DNA from: Paratinospora sagittata
Lineage: Eukaryota > Streptophyta > Magnoliopsida > Ranunculales > Menispermaceae
Reading direction: 5' to 3'
Length of the DNA: 64,000 bases
Assembly: GCA_035771175.1 (NCBI GenBank)
Contig: CM069600.1
Coordinates: 8,951,729-9,015,728, forward strand
A program made the position numbers and the translations under genes. A model generated the notes under the pieces. It did not search any database and had not been told where the DNA came from. It was given only the letters and a program-made list of their open reading frames with translations. The first letter of the stretch is position 1; each line of letters opens with the position of its first letter. Shown here piece by piece: positions 45,118-57,797 of the stretch.

Positions 45118-47751
45118 AATGTTTGGCCTTTATAAATTTAATGCAAAGGCTCTAATAATTAAGAATATTTAATAAGTGTCGGCAGTCTTGTTGGACTAAT
45201 TAATAAACCATCTGTGACCAAAATTTCAAAACAAAGAAACAAATAATATCTTCCTAAAAAAATTCCAAAACAATCAATTCTCACCTTAACTAGAGCACTT
45301 TCTCTTATATAATTTCAAATGAAGATTCATCTAATAGTCTGACATATGATGCTTGACCTTAGAATATCCCCTTGAGAGCAAGGGATCTTTATTGCTTTTT
45401 TCTTTTTTGATGTATATATATATAATTAAGAATGCAAAAATATTTCCATTCTTTTATGTTGATTAAAACAGTGGATCATTAATGTAGTAGGCTTTTGTAA
45501 ATTTTTTAATCCGAGTATGAGGGCCTACAAGACTAAAATATATAAACCATCATTTCCTATTATTATATGGTCCTTGATCTTCATTAATTATGAGGATGTG
45601 TAATTAGTTCTTCTATCAAGCATATATTACAATTGTTTGATTCCCATGTATATGTAACAATATATATACTTTACAATTGAACATGCAAATATCAAGAATG
45701 TGTTTCTAATTATATGTATTAAAAATATCTTGATATATTATTTTTTAAGTAATAATATTAAATTAGTTATTAAATAAAAAAAATTCAATACTAGGGAGTA
45801 TTAATTCCTATATATGGCAATAGTAAACTAAATATTTTTGGACGAGAGAGAAAGGAGAAGAATGAGTCAGCGTACTCATCTATAACTAATTCACAGTAAG
45901 AATATAAGTAGGTGAGGATCTAAAATAATATGATCCAGGATAATTAATTAAGAAAGATATAAGTAGTTATACTAAATGTAACGTTCAACTAAACCCTTGA
46001 TAGAAACGGAGTAGTAGTGGAGGTGAATTCAGGTAGATTAAAACTCCATACAATAGTGAAGAGAGCATGGTTTCTAATGGAAGTTTCACTACTCTTGTAC
46101 CAGAAATTTCGGCGGGAAGAGAGCATGGCTTCTAATGGTAGATTAAACTCCATACCATAGCTAGCTAGCGCGGCTCTCTAGCTAGGACAAACATGGCTTT
46201 TTTGTGTACGACTCACATGAGGAAGTCATCCCTTATCTCAAGAAGAAACTTTCACTGTTCCTGCCGTGTAATATCAGGAACAAGGAAAAGGGCATGCAAA
46301 ATATATATTATTCAGCTTGCATGTTCAGTCGGTAAAAGCAACGAATGAGAGAAAAGTATTTAGCTGAAAGGTTCGTTTAGGACAAAGTGACCTTTTTGAG
46401 TGCCATGGATAAGGGGCTACTACTAAAGAAAGAAGTAACAAGAATCAAAGAAAGAAAACGAGAAAAAAAGAAGGGAAGGAGGGCCCGGTACCTGAACATT
46501 GGGTGCATGGTAGCGTTTAGAGTCATAGTTGGGAATTTGGGTCACTTGACGACTTAAATCAATTATGTTATATGACCATGCATAACATGCATGGCATGAT
46601 AATATATATGATCATCATCTCTTGTATATATGTGATGAGTGAACATTAGTTGGGCTGTCTTTGTCATTCATGTGATCCACCCTAGCTTTATGTGACATTG
46701 TTTCATGTGATTTCATGTGACATTTTTCAGAGTTTTGGTTTTGTAAGAGGTCTTGGGTTCAAGTCTTGTTATTAATATTTACATATATGTTCCTCATTTT
46801 GCATAATTTGTATTTCTCTTACTCTCCAGATATAGGATGAGGCTGCACATGAATGAGAATATTGATGATAGTTTGATATGTATTGTTGAGCCCTTATATG
46901 ACAACTGTAGCTTTTGGACTGAGTGATTTCTAATACTCCAAACCAAAATCAAATCTAGTGGGTTATGAAAATGTTGTAGCCCTAAAACATTGTCGAAATC
47001 TGGTCTTTGATTTGCATTTCTTTCTACTCTATCACATTTGATTATCCACACATAAATTTTCCCTTGACATAGAGTTCTACTCATATCACATTTGATTACC
47101 TTAGTCTCATATAAAACCAAAGCATCATTTAATTAGCTCATATTCAACATCATATGCAAATCATTAATCCCACTATATGTACACCAAATGTAATTTAATA
47201 TTGTCGGAAAAATGAGATTTATAACATGATTTTTCACTAAAATTGAACCAAATCTTAAATGGGCCACATATAATTTTAGGTGGGACAAATTGAAAGATTA
47301 ATCTCTAATATGTGAAGATTAAGAATATATAATTATTTGGTCATATCCATTTTAATATGAATGAGAAATTGAAACCAAAATAGCCAGTTGGTATGCTAAA
47401 ATTGTGTGGGTAATGTTACAATAGTTGTCCCACATGGAAAGCTAGAAAAGCAAAACTCACTATTTAAGAGAAACCTACACAACTACACATATTTTAGCAT
47501 TCAATGAGTTAAACAAAGCCTTAGGGCTTTAGCATCACCCCTCGCACATGCGCGCGAATGGGTAACTTAGGCTACATTGGGAGCACAACACTTTGCATCG
47601 TCGCTTTTCCTTTTTGGAAATCAAGGCAGATCAGACGGATTAGATGCGTCTCTGGAGGTGGGATCTGGATTGTTCATTAGAGATGTTTAGATACGATGAA
47701 TGATGGGTACGTCCAAATTCGATGAACCCGATCAAGCAATCGAAGTCGCTG
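45118..47751. other. No gene recognised
   Basis: AT-rich sequence with a few degenerate retroposon-like motifs, for example a B-box-like GGTCTTGGGTTCAAGTC at about 46750. A repeat of ATGGTTTCTAATGGAAG / ATGGCTTCTAATGGTAG lies near 46068-46130. No supported element or gene. Confidence 0.4.
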
Positions 47752-47998
47752 GATCGCATTCGCTGTGATCAAGTGCGATTCGACTGTGTAAGATCAGGTG
47801 CACTGATTGGAGCCGTCAGATCATGCCCATGTTGATCTAGCGCGATCCAACGGTGTGGGATCGCGTGAGCCGATTGAAACCGTCAGATCGCATCTACATC
47901 GATCGAGCATGATCCAATGATGTATGATCGGGTGTGTCGATCGCAGCCGTTAGACCGCATCTAATTGTGATCGAACGCGATCCGACGACGCACAAATA
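47752..47998. repeat. GATC-rich 67-bp tandem repeat (about 3.7 copies)
   Basis: Units start at 47752, 47819, 47886 and 47953 with the pattern GATCGCAT...GATC...GCGATCC...GATTG-A-CCGTCA. Local GC is well above its surroundings. Confidence 0.85.
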
Positions 47999-48022
47999 GA
48001 CACCATCAACAACCCCAAAAGC

Positions 48023-48032
48023 CTATAAATAG
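48023..48032 (+). promoter_or_regulatory. TATA box downstream of the GATC-rich repeat
   Basis: CTATAAATAG followed by GCCCCTCAAGACCTCAGAAA resembles the core promoter of a plant LTR. No LTR borders could be established. Confidence 0.5.
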
Positions 48033-49084
48033 GCCCCTCAAGACCTCAGAAAAATCATTCAAAAAATATCAAAATTCTCAGAATTTCCTCATATGTCATT
48101 CTTCTCTATTTTCACATTCATTTTGTGAGAGTTTACTAGCAATATTGGTTCGAATATCTTGATTATTTTAGTGCTACAATATATAATAAGAGGAAGATTG
48201 TTATATCTTGGGAGACAATTATCACATACCATTAGCACCTTGACGGAACAACCTCGATCTACAACTTTTGTCTTTGATCTGCCTAGCAATTGTAGTTTAA
48301 CTAAATGACTATTGTCCCAAGTACCTCTAAACAGTAAACGGGAGGCAGCTTGTTGCTTGAGAAGAACGTTTTTAAGCAAGGCCTTGCATATAACATGTGA
48401 TTCCACCACTCAGCTAGGGGACTCGCTTAGTTGATTAAATAAAAAACTATATACACGTGGAGATTGCTCCCGAATAGTCAACAAGTATATATATGATGAA
48501 GTGAATGATAAAAAAGACAAAAATCTACTTTCCATCATATTTATAAATTCTATTTCTCTTTCAAAAAAATCCATAATATTTATGTTAAACTTATGATAAA
48601 ATTTTTTTAGAGAAAATTGAGTTTTGTAGCTAATATTACTGACCTATGATCATTTATGCACATATAATTATTATATTTTGTAGGAGTTTCTATACCATGA
48701 CACACATCATAAGCAGTTAGGCTCCAATGAGCTTAATTATCAATACCTCCACTTCAATGTGTGTCATGTTTCAATCGAATCACCGATTTTGATACCACCA
48801 TTGGTGGGCAATGGTGGGCAATGGTGGGCTTGAATCTCAACCAATCGACGTATTGTCCTATTTAACCACCTCTAGCTCACTTTTGGGGTGTGGAGGTTCA
48901 TTTTCATTCCAAAAGGCATATTTTTGTTATTGCATTTGGGAGGTTTTTAGTTACTCTTTCTTTCTCCAACTTTTGTCTATAGAATTTTTTATTTTTATTT
49001 TTACTTCCTTTTGCATGTGTAAATCAATGCAATCTATGCATTTTGGTTCAGAATTTGGTTTCGTTTCTTTTTTCATTTTTTTTT

Positions 49085-49252
49085 CTTTTTTTTGAAATCA
49101 ACGGGCATCAGAGACTTACGTTCCCAGTAATTTCTCTAAAGCACGGCCACAAGTACTCAAGGACGTCATTGGCTAACAAATGGTGGGAGGTAACTTGAAC
49201 TCAAAACCTTCAGGATATAGGTGCGTTTACACCTAACTATTAAACCAACCCA
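49085..49252 (-). mobile_element. Degenerate tRNA-derived SINE
   Basis: The minus strand runs GGTGGGTTGGTTTAATAGTT (A-box-like), AAGGTTTTGAGTTCAAGTTA (B box), then a body ending in an A-rich tail (the T run at 49076-49093 on the plus strand). Confidence 0.6.
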
Positions 49253-49646
49253 CCGTTGGTTATTTGGTTTCCTTCTTTCTCTTCCAAATCTCTGCAATTC
49301 TAAGAAAAACATTTTTGTTTAGGATTTTTGGGTTCTTCTTTCTTAATTTCCAAAATATGTGCACGTAACATGGTAATTCCTTTAGAAATTTCTTAGCTTC
49401 AATGAAATGATTTTTGCTTACCTCTAGTTTTTGTGTCAAGATATGACGACCTTAAACAATCTCTTTAAATAGTTCGAAAATTTTAAGTATAAACATAAAC
49501 AAAATATCTAACTGCATCGTGCTTTGTCTTCTATATTAACTAGTAGGAATATCTAGTGTTGAAGAAGCGAAAAAATAGTATTGGTTTTGAAGTTAAAAAA
49601 TGTATTTCGTTGAGCTGGAAGAATCACTGCATCTCCCATGTCTTAA

Positions 49647-50283
49647 TAGGGGTGTTCATCAACCTGACCAACCCGACCGAACCTATCGAACCAAACTTTT
49701 GGTTTGGGTTAAATAGGTTATTTGGGTTGAATTGAGTTCTAAAATACCCAATTCGATTAGTTTGGGTTGGGTCACAGGTTGAGACCTTAAAAACCCGATT
49801 AAACCGACCCGAACTAAGGTAAGTGTTGAAATCCTAAACTATCCCCCTAGGCGTTACTTTTTTAAGATTTATATGTATCTTATGATTCTTATCTAATACT
49901 ATTTAATTTAGTTATATATTTATATACATATCACAAGGTTACTATACTATTAATATATACAATCTCAATTTATGCGCTGCTATTTTACAAATTATTATTA
50001 CTATCTACTAATATATAATATTAATAGACTATTCATTACAAAATAATAGTGAAAAAAAAATTACTAGCAAATCTAAACGATAAATGAATTATTAAAGTTC
50101 TTATATCAATAAATTATATGTCAAATATGAGGCTTAAGTCCAACCCGATCAAACCGACCCAACCCAAATCAAACCCAAACTGTTTGGATTAGGTTGGGTT
50201 GGATTTTAAATTTACCAACTCCTGTTTGAGTTGGGTTATGCTTTGGCCCCAACCTGACCCAAGCCAACCTATGAACACCCCTA
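49647..50283. mobile_element. Non-autonomous hAT element
   Basis: It has 13-bp perfect inverted ends TAGGGGTGTTCAT / ATGAACACCCCTA, and flanks TGTCTTAA (49639-49646) and TGTCTTAT (50284-50291), 7/8 identical. The subterminal regions are rich in ACCCGA / TTGGGTTGG, as is usual for this group. No coding capacity. Confidence 0.85.
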
Positions 50284-50513
50284 TGTCTTATGGAGTCCAG
50301 ATGCAAGGAGCACACTTCTCCTTACAGGAGCGCCCTTCTCAAGACTGCTAAAATTTTAGTTTCTGTCACGCAAGGAGCGCGCTTCTCCCAATAAGAAGCG
50401 TGCTTCTCCTGACATTTTCCAGAATTTCACATCTAACAGTCAACATTCTAAACCAATACAACCTTACAACGTAGAAGTACGCCCGAATACTTCCATATAT
50501 GAAATAAAATACA

Positions 50514-51715
50514 TATACAATACACGCCAAATACATACACAAGCATCTAGAGCCTGGCAAATTTACATCAGCATGACGTTGGGTAAAAACTAGGGTTTTT
50601 ACATGGTCATTCTAGTTACTTGTTGAAATGGTCTAAAAATATAAAGCTTTGCTTAGAATATTATAACATTCATGTTAGTTTATTGTTATTTTTAATCTTT
50701 GTTGAATACTTAACATGTGGCTTAAAAGCCCACTTGTTATCCATGAGTCCACTTTAGGGGTGTTTACGAGTTGGGTTGGTTTATGCTGAAGTCAAATATC
50801 AACCCAACCCAATAAAGTCGGGTTAAAAAAATCTTAAACCAACTTAACCTAATAGGACCCCTAACAACCCATGCCCCAACCTAATAACTTTGGGTTGGTT
50901 TGGGTCGGGTTAATCGGGTTTGTCTACTTCAACGCATTGATTCTAAATTTTCATTTTCTAAGCTAACTTTTAAGTCAAATATGAATATAACTAAAATTTT
51001 ATATAGTGTTTTCTTTCATGTTATTTTATTTATGAGATTTTATATGATCTAACTATAAAAGGTAACTCTAATAAAAATGAGTTCAGGTTGGTTAGGTTGA
51101 TCAAGTTTGTTTTGTATGTCTTGACCCAACACAAAATTGATTAGGTTGCTAATTTTTAACCCAACCCAATCGAATTTAATATACAAACCAATCCAACCCA
51201 ATTTATAAGGTTTGGGTTGGTCGGTAGCTAGGATGAGCACCCCTAAGTTCACTTACTTTTTATAGGTTAATATTGCATCGATAGATTCCTCGATTTTTTT
51301 TCCCTTTTGGGCTCAAATGTGCTCAAGGGTCCAACTAAGTGATTGAAAAAGAAAAAGAAAATATGAAGGCGCGAAAATTGCAATAAAAAATAACGAGGAA
51401 ATGATTAAATATTTGATAAATATTAATAATCATTAAGTACCAAAAGGGAAGAAAATAAATAAATATGGTGAACTCAATAGTCATCTACCATGCCTTTGAT
51501 GTGCAAAACATATGATCATTTAAGAATAACAGTAGTCTTTTTACACAAGTATATGTCAATTCTACTCAACTCACTCCGCTAAGCCTTTCTCCCAACAACG
51601 CAAGGTCGACTAATTAGTATATGTCAACTATACCATACATTGTCGACTTGCCTCATTTTACTATATATATATATATATGCGCATACACCCAATAACCATT
51701 TACCCCACCAACACC
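50514..51715. repeat. Segmental duplication, copy 1
   Basis: Homologous in direct orientation to 53978-55492. Shared landmarks include GCATGACGTTGGGT, AGAATATTATAACATTCATG, ATAGGACCCCTAACAACCCA and TACCATACATTGTCGACTT. It carries a hAT element at 50755-51246. Confidence 0.8.
50755..51246. mobile_element. Non-autonomous hAT element inside duplication copy 1
   Basis: It runs TAGGGGTGTTTACGAG...GATGAGCACCCCTAA and is flanked by GTCCACTT (50747-50754) and GTTCACTT (51247-51254). A related, more eroded copy with the end CACTCCTAAGTCCACTT lies near 54700-55190, so the insertion predates the duplication. Confidence 0.75.
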
Positions 51716-52002
51716 ATATACAAAGTCCACTTGATCTAAATTCCATAGAGAAAAAAGATATTGTTTATATATATATATATGCTTGTGATAAAATTCCTCA
51801 ATTAGTCTTTGAAGATAGTTAAATATATTATGAGTCGAGTTGTACATTTTGCACAATTATTGTTAGTTATGTTAACGTTTTAATATTTTATTTAAAAACT
51901 CTATTTTTTAATACATAAGTAGACGTCCAAGCTAGTATTTTTGTCCTATTATATATCTCCAAGATCAAAATTTTCATTTTGCTTTGATCATGTGGCTACA
52001 AT

Positions 52003-52005
<3 letters not shown>

Positions 52006-52086
<81 letters not shown>
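52006..52086. repeat. (TA)n microsatellite
   Basis: About 80 bp of alternating TA directly upstream of the copia fragment. Confidence 0.95.
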
Positions 52087-52088
<2 letters not shown>

Positions 52089-52117
52089 ATGAATCTCGAG
52101 TAATATATCCTATATAT

Positions 52118-53981
52118 TACTTTATGGCCTTAAGCAAGGGCCTGGTTTACCAAGTTGAGGACTGCTATGCTATCTTGGGGTCTTCAAAATTCAAGTTCAG
52201 ATGTTTCTTTGTTCTACAGTAGACAAAACTCCCAAGTTCTTCTAGTGCTAGTGTATGTGGATGATATCCTAATTACTGGGTCCAATACTGCTCAAATTCA
52301 TGCACTCATTACTTGGCTGAACTCTAAGTTTGCCTTGAAGACATTGGGTGAAGTTGATTTCTTTCTAGGCTTTGAAGCCTTTGAGATTGTTTCTTACTCG
52401 GCACAAATACACTTTGGATTTGCTAGCTAAAACTGGTATGCAAGATTCTAAATCGGCTGCAACACCAATAAGTTCTGGTCTCCAGCTCTCACTCCATGAA
52501 GGTACTCCATTCTCTGATCCAACATTGTTTAGAAGTACAATTGGTGTTTTACAATATCTAACACATACTAGGCCTGATATAGCCTATATTGTAAATTGTT
52601 TGAGCCAATTTCTAAAAGCTCCTACTAATCTCCATTGGATGGCTTGCAAGAGGATTCTCAGATACTTGAAGGGTACACTTCAGTTTGGAGTTAAGTTTAA
52701 ACCAGCTTCTTTTCTCAATCTTGAGGCCTTTTCAGATGCAGATTGGGCATGTGATTTGGATGACAGGAGATCAATCAGTGGCTCTTGTATATACCTTGGT
52801 GGTAACTTGATCACTTGGGGTTCTAGGCAGCAAAAGGTGGTGGCACGGTCGAGTAATGAAGCATAGTATAGAACTCTTGCATTCGCCACAATTGATGTAT
52901 TGTGGCTGTCCTTTTTGTTAACAGAACTTGGTTTTCATCTTTCTACCAAACCAATGCTTTGGTGTGACAATACTGATGCAAAGGCTCTTGCTTTAAACCC
53001 TATCTTTCATGCAGAACTAAGCACATTGAGATTGATGTCCATTTCATAAGGGAGAAGATAGTTGCTGGTATTTTGGAGTTGCGGTATGTTCCTAGTGAGT
53101 TTCAAGTAACTGACATTATGATAAAAGGCCTAGCTTCATCCCGATTTCAATTCCTAGCAAGCAAATTAAACCTAGTTGGTTCTCCTAGGTTTAATTTGAG
53201 GGGATGTATGGAAGAATAGTACAGAAGAACAACAAAAGTAGTCTTTCGTATCAAACAAGTCGACTGCCTCATCACATTAGTTGCTGTCACTACAACAAAA
53301 TAAATTTTTAACAACATAAAAAATGTTGATAAAATTAATGTCATTAAATATTTAGAAGTTTTGATTATATTTAAGAAAATATTATTAAAATAATTAAAAT
53401 CTATTATTTAATATTACTCAAAAAGAAACACAATTTTTTATTAATTTATTATATAAAATTTAAAATATTATTAAAAATTTGTATTAAATTTCTCAAAATA
53501 TTAATAAGATTTGGAAACAAATAATATTTTAGTATTGAAAAATGAACTGTATTTTTAAATCATAATTTTTAGGAAAACAAAATCACATCTAGTAAATTTT
53601 AAAATAAATAACGTTTTTTTAGATATTATCAAAACTTTAATATTTAATGACATTCTTTTAAACAACATTTGTTATGTTATTAAATATTTATTTTTTTTGT
53701 AGTGTGTCTTCTAGAAGATTGAAGATATTTTTCATTGTTGACAGGTGTACATTAAGGTCGTTAGAAGTTTGTTAAGGTTGTTATGATAGCTGCATCTACG
53801 AGACACATGACACTCTTACATTGGGTGTTGAATGTACGGAGGCAGCTGTAACAAATTAATGTAATTTGAGAGCATTCATCTCTAATTTTGAGTAAATGAG
53901 AATTGTAGATTCTTTCTTTTTTCAACTTTAGTCTCTTCTTGTTTTCGATTGGTTGATTGCTTGATCGGTAGCAATCTCACA
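52118..53981 (+). mobile_element. Ty1/copia 3' part: RT end, RNase H, 3' LTR
   Basis: The 5' side is truncated at the (TA)n tract. Reverse transcriptase is recognised by YVDDILITGS (about 52254-52283). A frameshift near 52370 precedes the connection region (YLTHTRPDIAY, RILRYLKGT). RNase H includes FSDADWACDLDDRRSISG, a stop at 52864-52866 in place of the usual Glu codon of EAEY, and another frameshift near 53010. The polypurine tract TTTGAGGGGA precedes an LTR starting TGTATGG at 53205 and ending near 53981, into which a CACTA element is inserted. The element is non-functional. Confidence 0.85.
53288..53704. mobile_element. Non-autonomous CACTA element in copia 3' LTR
   Basis: Ends CACTACAACAAAATAAAT and ...TTTTTTGTAGTG are the CACTA terminal motif. 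The flanks are TGT at 53285-53287 and 53705-53707, the expected 3-bp duplication. Its 417 bp are very AT-rich with long inverted similarity between halves (ATTAATGTCATTAAATATT against AATATTTAATGACATT) and no coding region. Confidence 0.88.
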
Positions 53982-55492
53982 TACAATACATGCCAAATAT
54001 ATGCACAAGCATTTAGTGTCAGACAAATTTATACCAGCATGACGTTGGGTGAACTACAATTCTAAAAACTAAGGTCATTACAGGTTTATTCTAGTTATAA
54101 TATAAAGTTTTGCTTAGAATATTATAACATTCATGTTAGTTTATTATTTGTTGTATGCTTAGTGTCTATTTAATTTAGCTTTTAATATATGTTGTTACTT
54201 GACTTATATAACACTAATGAAATGGGCAAGGGTGAACTACAATTCTTTTGATTTTTAAGGACTATTTCTCTTTTATTAATTAGAAGAGAATGGATTTTCA
54301 TTCTCTTTCTCAAATACTTAATATTCTTGCTCAAGGAGGCTACCATACTAATAATTTATTTCTAAATTTATTAACAAAAATATAAATACTAACCTAAAAG
54401 TTTGTAATTCTCAAAAGAAATATATTTTAACAATTACCTGCATTACCTATTATCCATAGCTAGATATTAGAGACTTTATTGTTAAGTTTTTAATAAATCT
54501 GAGAGATAGGACAATGATTTACGTGGGTGACCAAATGCAAGGACATACATATGATCACTAAAAGTATTGGTCAAGAACATTCCTAGCCATGTTGGTGACA
54601 AGATGTCAAATCCCCTACAAATAAATAAATATTCTTTGTAATGTGGTGTGGGTCTATGAGTCCTTTGTGTCAAATATACTCTTAGCTTATATAGCTTATG
54701 TGGCTATCAACCCAACTCAATCAAGTCCCATTAAAAAAATCTTAAACCAATTCAACTGAATAGGACCCCTAACAACCCATGCACCAACCAATAACTTTGG
54801 ATTTCGTTTCAGTTAAACACGTTGGTCTATTTTAACGTATTAATTCTAAATTCTCATTTTCTAAGCTAACTTTTAAGTCAAATATGAATATAACTATAAT
54901 TTTATATAATGTTTTCTTTCATGTTATTTTATTTATGAGATTTTATATGGTCTAACTATAAAAGGTGACTCGAATAAAAATGAGTTTGGGTTGGTTCGAT
55001 TAATCATGTTTGTTTTGTATGTCTTGACCCAACCCAAACTTGTTTAAGTTGCTAATTTTTAACTCAATCCAAATTTAATTAGGTTGCTAAATTTTAACCC
55101 AACCTAACCCAATTTAATATAAAAATCCAATCCAACCGAATCTATAAGGTTTGGATTGGTCAGTAGCTAGGAAACACTCCTAAGTCCACTTACTTTTTAT
55201 GGGATAGGTTCCTTGGTTTTGTTTTCCTTTCCGGCTTAGATGTGCTCAAGGCTCCAACCAAGTGATTGAAAAAGAATAACAAAATATGAAGGCATAATCA
55301 TTAAGTACCAAAAGGGAAGAAAATAAATAAATATGGTGAACTCAATTGTCATCTATGCAAAACATATGATCATTTAAGAATAACAGTAATCTTTTTACGC
55401 AAGTATATGTCAACTATACCATACATTGTCGACTTACCTCATTTTACTATATATATACGTACACCTAATAACCATTTACTCCAACACCATAT
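53978..55492. repeat. Segmental duplication, copy 2
   Basis: Direct-orientation partner of 50514-51715, starting at the end of the copia LTR. It contains extra sequence relative to copy 1 at about 54140-54690. Confidence 0.8.
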
Positions 55493-57797
55493 AATCTAAG
55501 ATATATTCTATATTAAAAGTAAAAGCTCTACTAAAAAGGGCCTATTATTAAGTTTTTTAAAAATGGATTCATAAGATAAACAAAACTTAGTAGATTTTAA
55601 AACATAAAAGACATAACTTTGGTTTGACTTCATGAGCACTGCACCCTTAATTTCTTTTTGTTTGATTACCGATTTTTCGGCACCCCAAAGGTATCTTTTT
55701 TTCCTTTAAATTAGACTAATTCTCTCGGATTCGAGCATAATAGAGGCATTTGGGCTAGCTTTCCTAACAGATACAAATAAATAGAGATACGCCCAGACTC
55801 GAACTAAAGTTTTTTCTTGACAGACAGCCAACCCACGTGATGACAACTAAAGCTTTTTCTTGATATCTGCTGACCAATGGTCGATAACGGCTAACCAAAT
55901 AGAAGAACTACTCAATATCATTTGGTTCATGGCAGTCATATAGTTTTTCATAATTACTATAAAAATATTTATAAAAGGAAAAATGCTTTATACGTTAGGT
56001 GGTGCCAACAAGTCGTTTCTCGACTCAGTACCCAGTTTCTTTGGATATTTTAAAAATATACATATATTATATAATATTTCAATATCCAAGAGAGACTAGG
56101 TACTAACATTAAAAAATAACATTAGCACCTAACATACATATAACATTACTCTTATAAAAGCATTCATACTGAAAAAGTGAAACTGAAGCAGAGTTATAAT
56201 TTCATAATAAAAAATTACAAAAAATATAGGAATTAATCCCTAGTTAGCAGTGCACTATCAGAATATGAGAGTTTATATCACCTAATTAGTGATCGAAGTC
56301 CCCACCATTAAATACCATAACATAGGTATTTGTTTACGTCGTAATCACCAAAATTATAGAACTTTAAATACTTTTTGTCTACATTCATTAATTCACTAAA
56401 ACTGAAAACATCATATTAGATTGGAAACAAAACCAAACATCGGAGCATATATTTACCTTATAAGTTTGAAGTATATGCACATTTTTTATGCTGGGAAAAT
56501 AGTGAATGAAAATTTTAATTTGTAATGATCAAATGTTTTAGTTGTGAAACGGTTAATTAAAATAGTTTAATTTAATTTTAAATTCAAAACATCAATTAAT
56601 TAATGTTAATAGAGATCATTTAGTGTTCTTTTAGCATAAGGTTAATATATTTGACTTTAAACTCACTTTTCTTTTCTTTTTGTTTTGGTACTGATTTTTT
56701 AGCACCCGAAAGGTGTCCTCCTTCTTTTTGGGGTGAGACTAATCCTTCTGAATTCGAAGATTTACAGGGGTAAGAGCACATTTTTCAATAGGGATGGATG
56801 AGGGTGGGCTCGAAGTCGAAATAGATTTTTCAACCTATCTCGTAATTCGTTTCCCAACCAAGTAAATTAACCCCTTGTTGGTTAAACTCACTTTTCTACA
56901 AGTTGAACACATAGCTCTCCTCGGCTACTTGCAAAAACATGAGGGGCAAACTTGTCTTAAGGATATTATGTAGTACATAGGGCTCGGTTCAATCCTTTGT
57001 CATTTTGGTTTTACTGGGTATACTCTCTTTTACCTTTTCTTACTATTGCTATAAGCCTATAAGCATTTTTTATTGCAATTTTAATAGCAATATTTTGTTA
57101 ACATTATTTCAATTTTACTTGTTTGTCTTCATATACTTTTGCTAACAAACATTTTCTGAACACGCAACCAACATTTTGGCATTGTGTATAAATAAATATA
57201 GAATCGAAAAATGATTTTGAGTATAAAGTCAAATATATTAACCTTTTTTTTTGTTTTTATTTTTTTAACTTCTCTTTTCATATAAAAGCTATTGAAGTGC
57301 ATGAGCGTGTGTTGAGTTGCTGTTATATATATATATATAAACCAAAAAGTACTCTTTATTAACAGTGTGCTACTTTAATTATAAATTTTTTAATATTTTT
57401 TAATATAAAATTATAAAATAAATTTATATAAAAATGCATATATAGATAATTTGGTAATAAGACACTAAAAGATTTATTAATATTTTTTTTAAGGGGAGAT
57501 TGCTTTTGTAATGCAGCTAGAGAATATATAAGACCTATTTTAAGAATTATCCCTTTTTGCCATTTCTAACACCCTTATTGACTTTTAGCCCATTTTATTA
57601 TTTCTTTGGTAACTTTCAACCCTTGTTCATTCACGTGCAACGTACGTGCCCGTTGACTCGTTTTTAAAAAAAATCAAAACTCTTTAACTCATGGTGTGCT
57701 ACTTTTATCATAAATTCTTAAATTATCCACTATTTTTCAATATAAAACTGTCATATAAGTTTATATAAAAATATATTTATGAGTAATTTTTCTTTTG
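55493..57797. other. AT-rich DNA with two related SINE-like repeats
   Basis: Segments at about 55650-55870 and 56680-56880 share GATTACCGATTTTTCGGCAC / TACTGATTTTTTAGCACC, AAAGGT(A/G)TC, AGACTAAT-CT and terminal GACTCGAAC- or GGCTCGAAGTCG-type B-box sequence. No gene is seen. Confidence 0.5.

Noticed and set aside
46794..47120. 108-residue minus-strand frame
   Set aside because: No recognisable motif and no supporting splice or promoter signals; likely chance.
48690..48810. Inverted ATGACACACAT / ATGTGTGTCAT pair as a MITE, and TGGTATCAAAATCGG as a primer site
   Set aside because: The inverted match is only about 11 bp, there is no target duplication, and no LTR boundary or gag accompanies the primer-site-like sequence.
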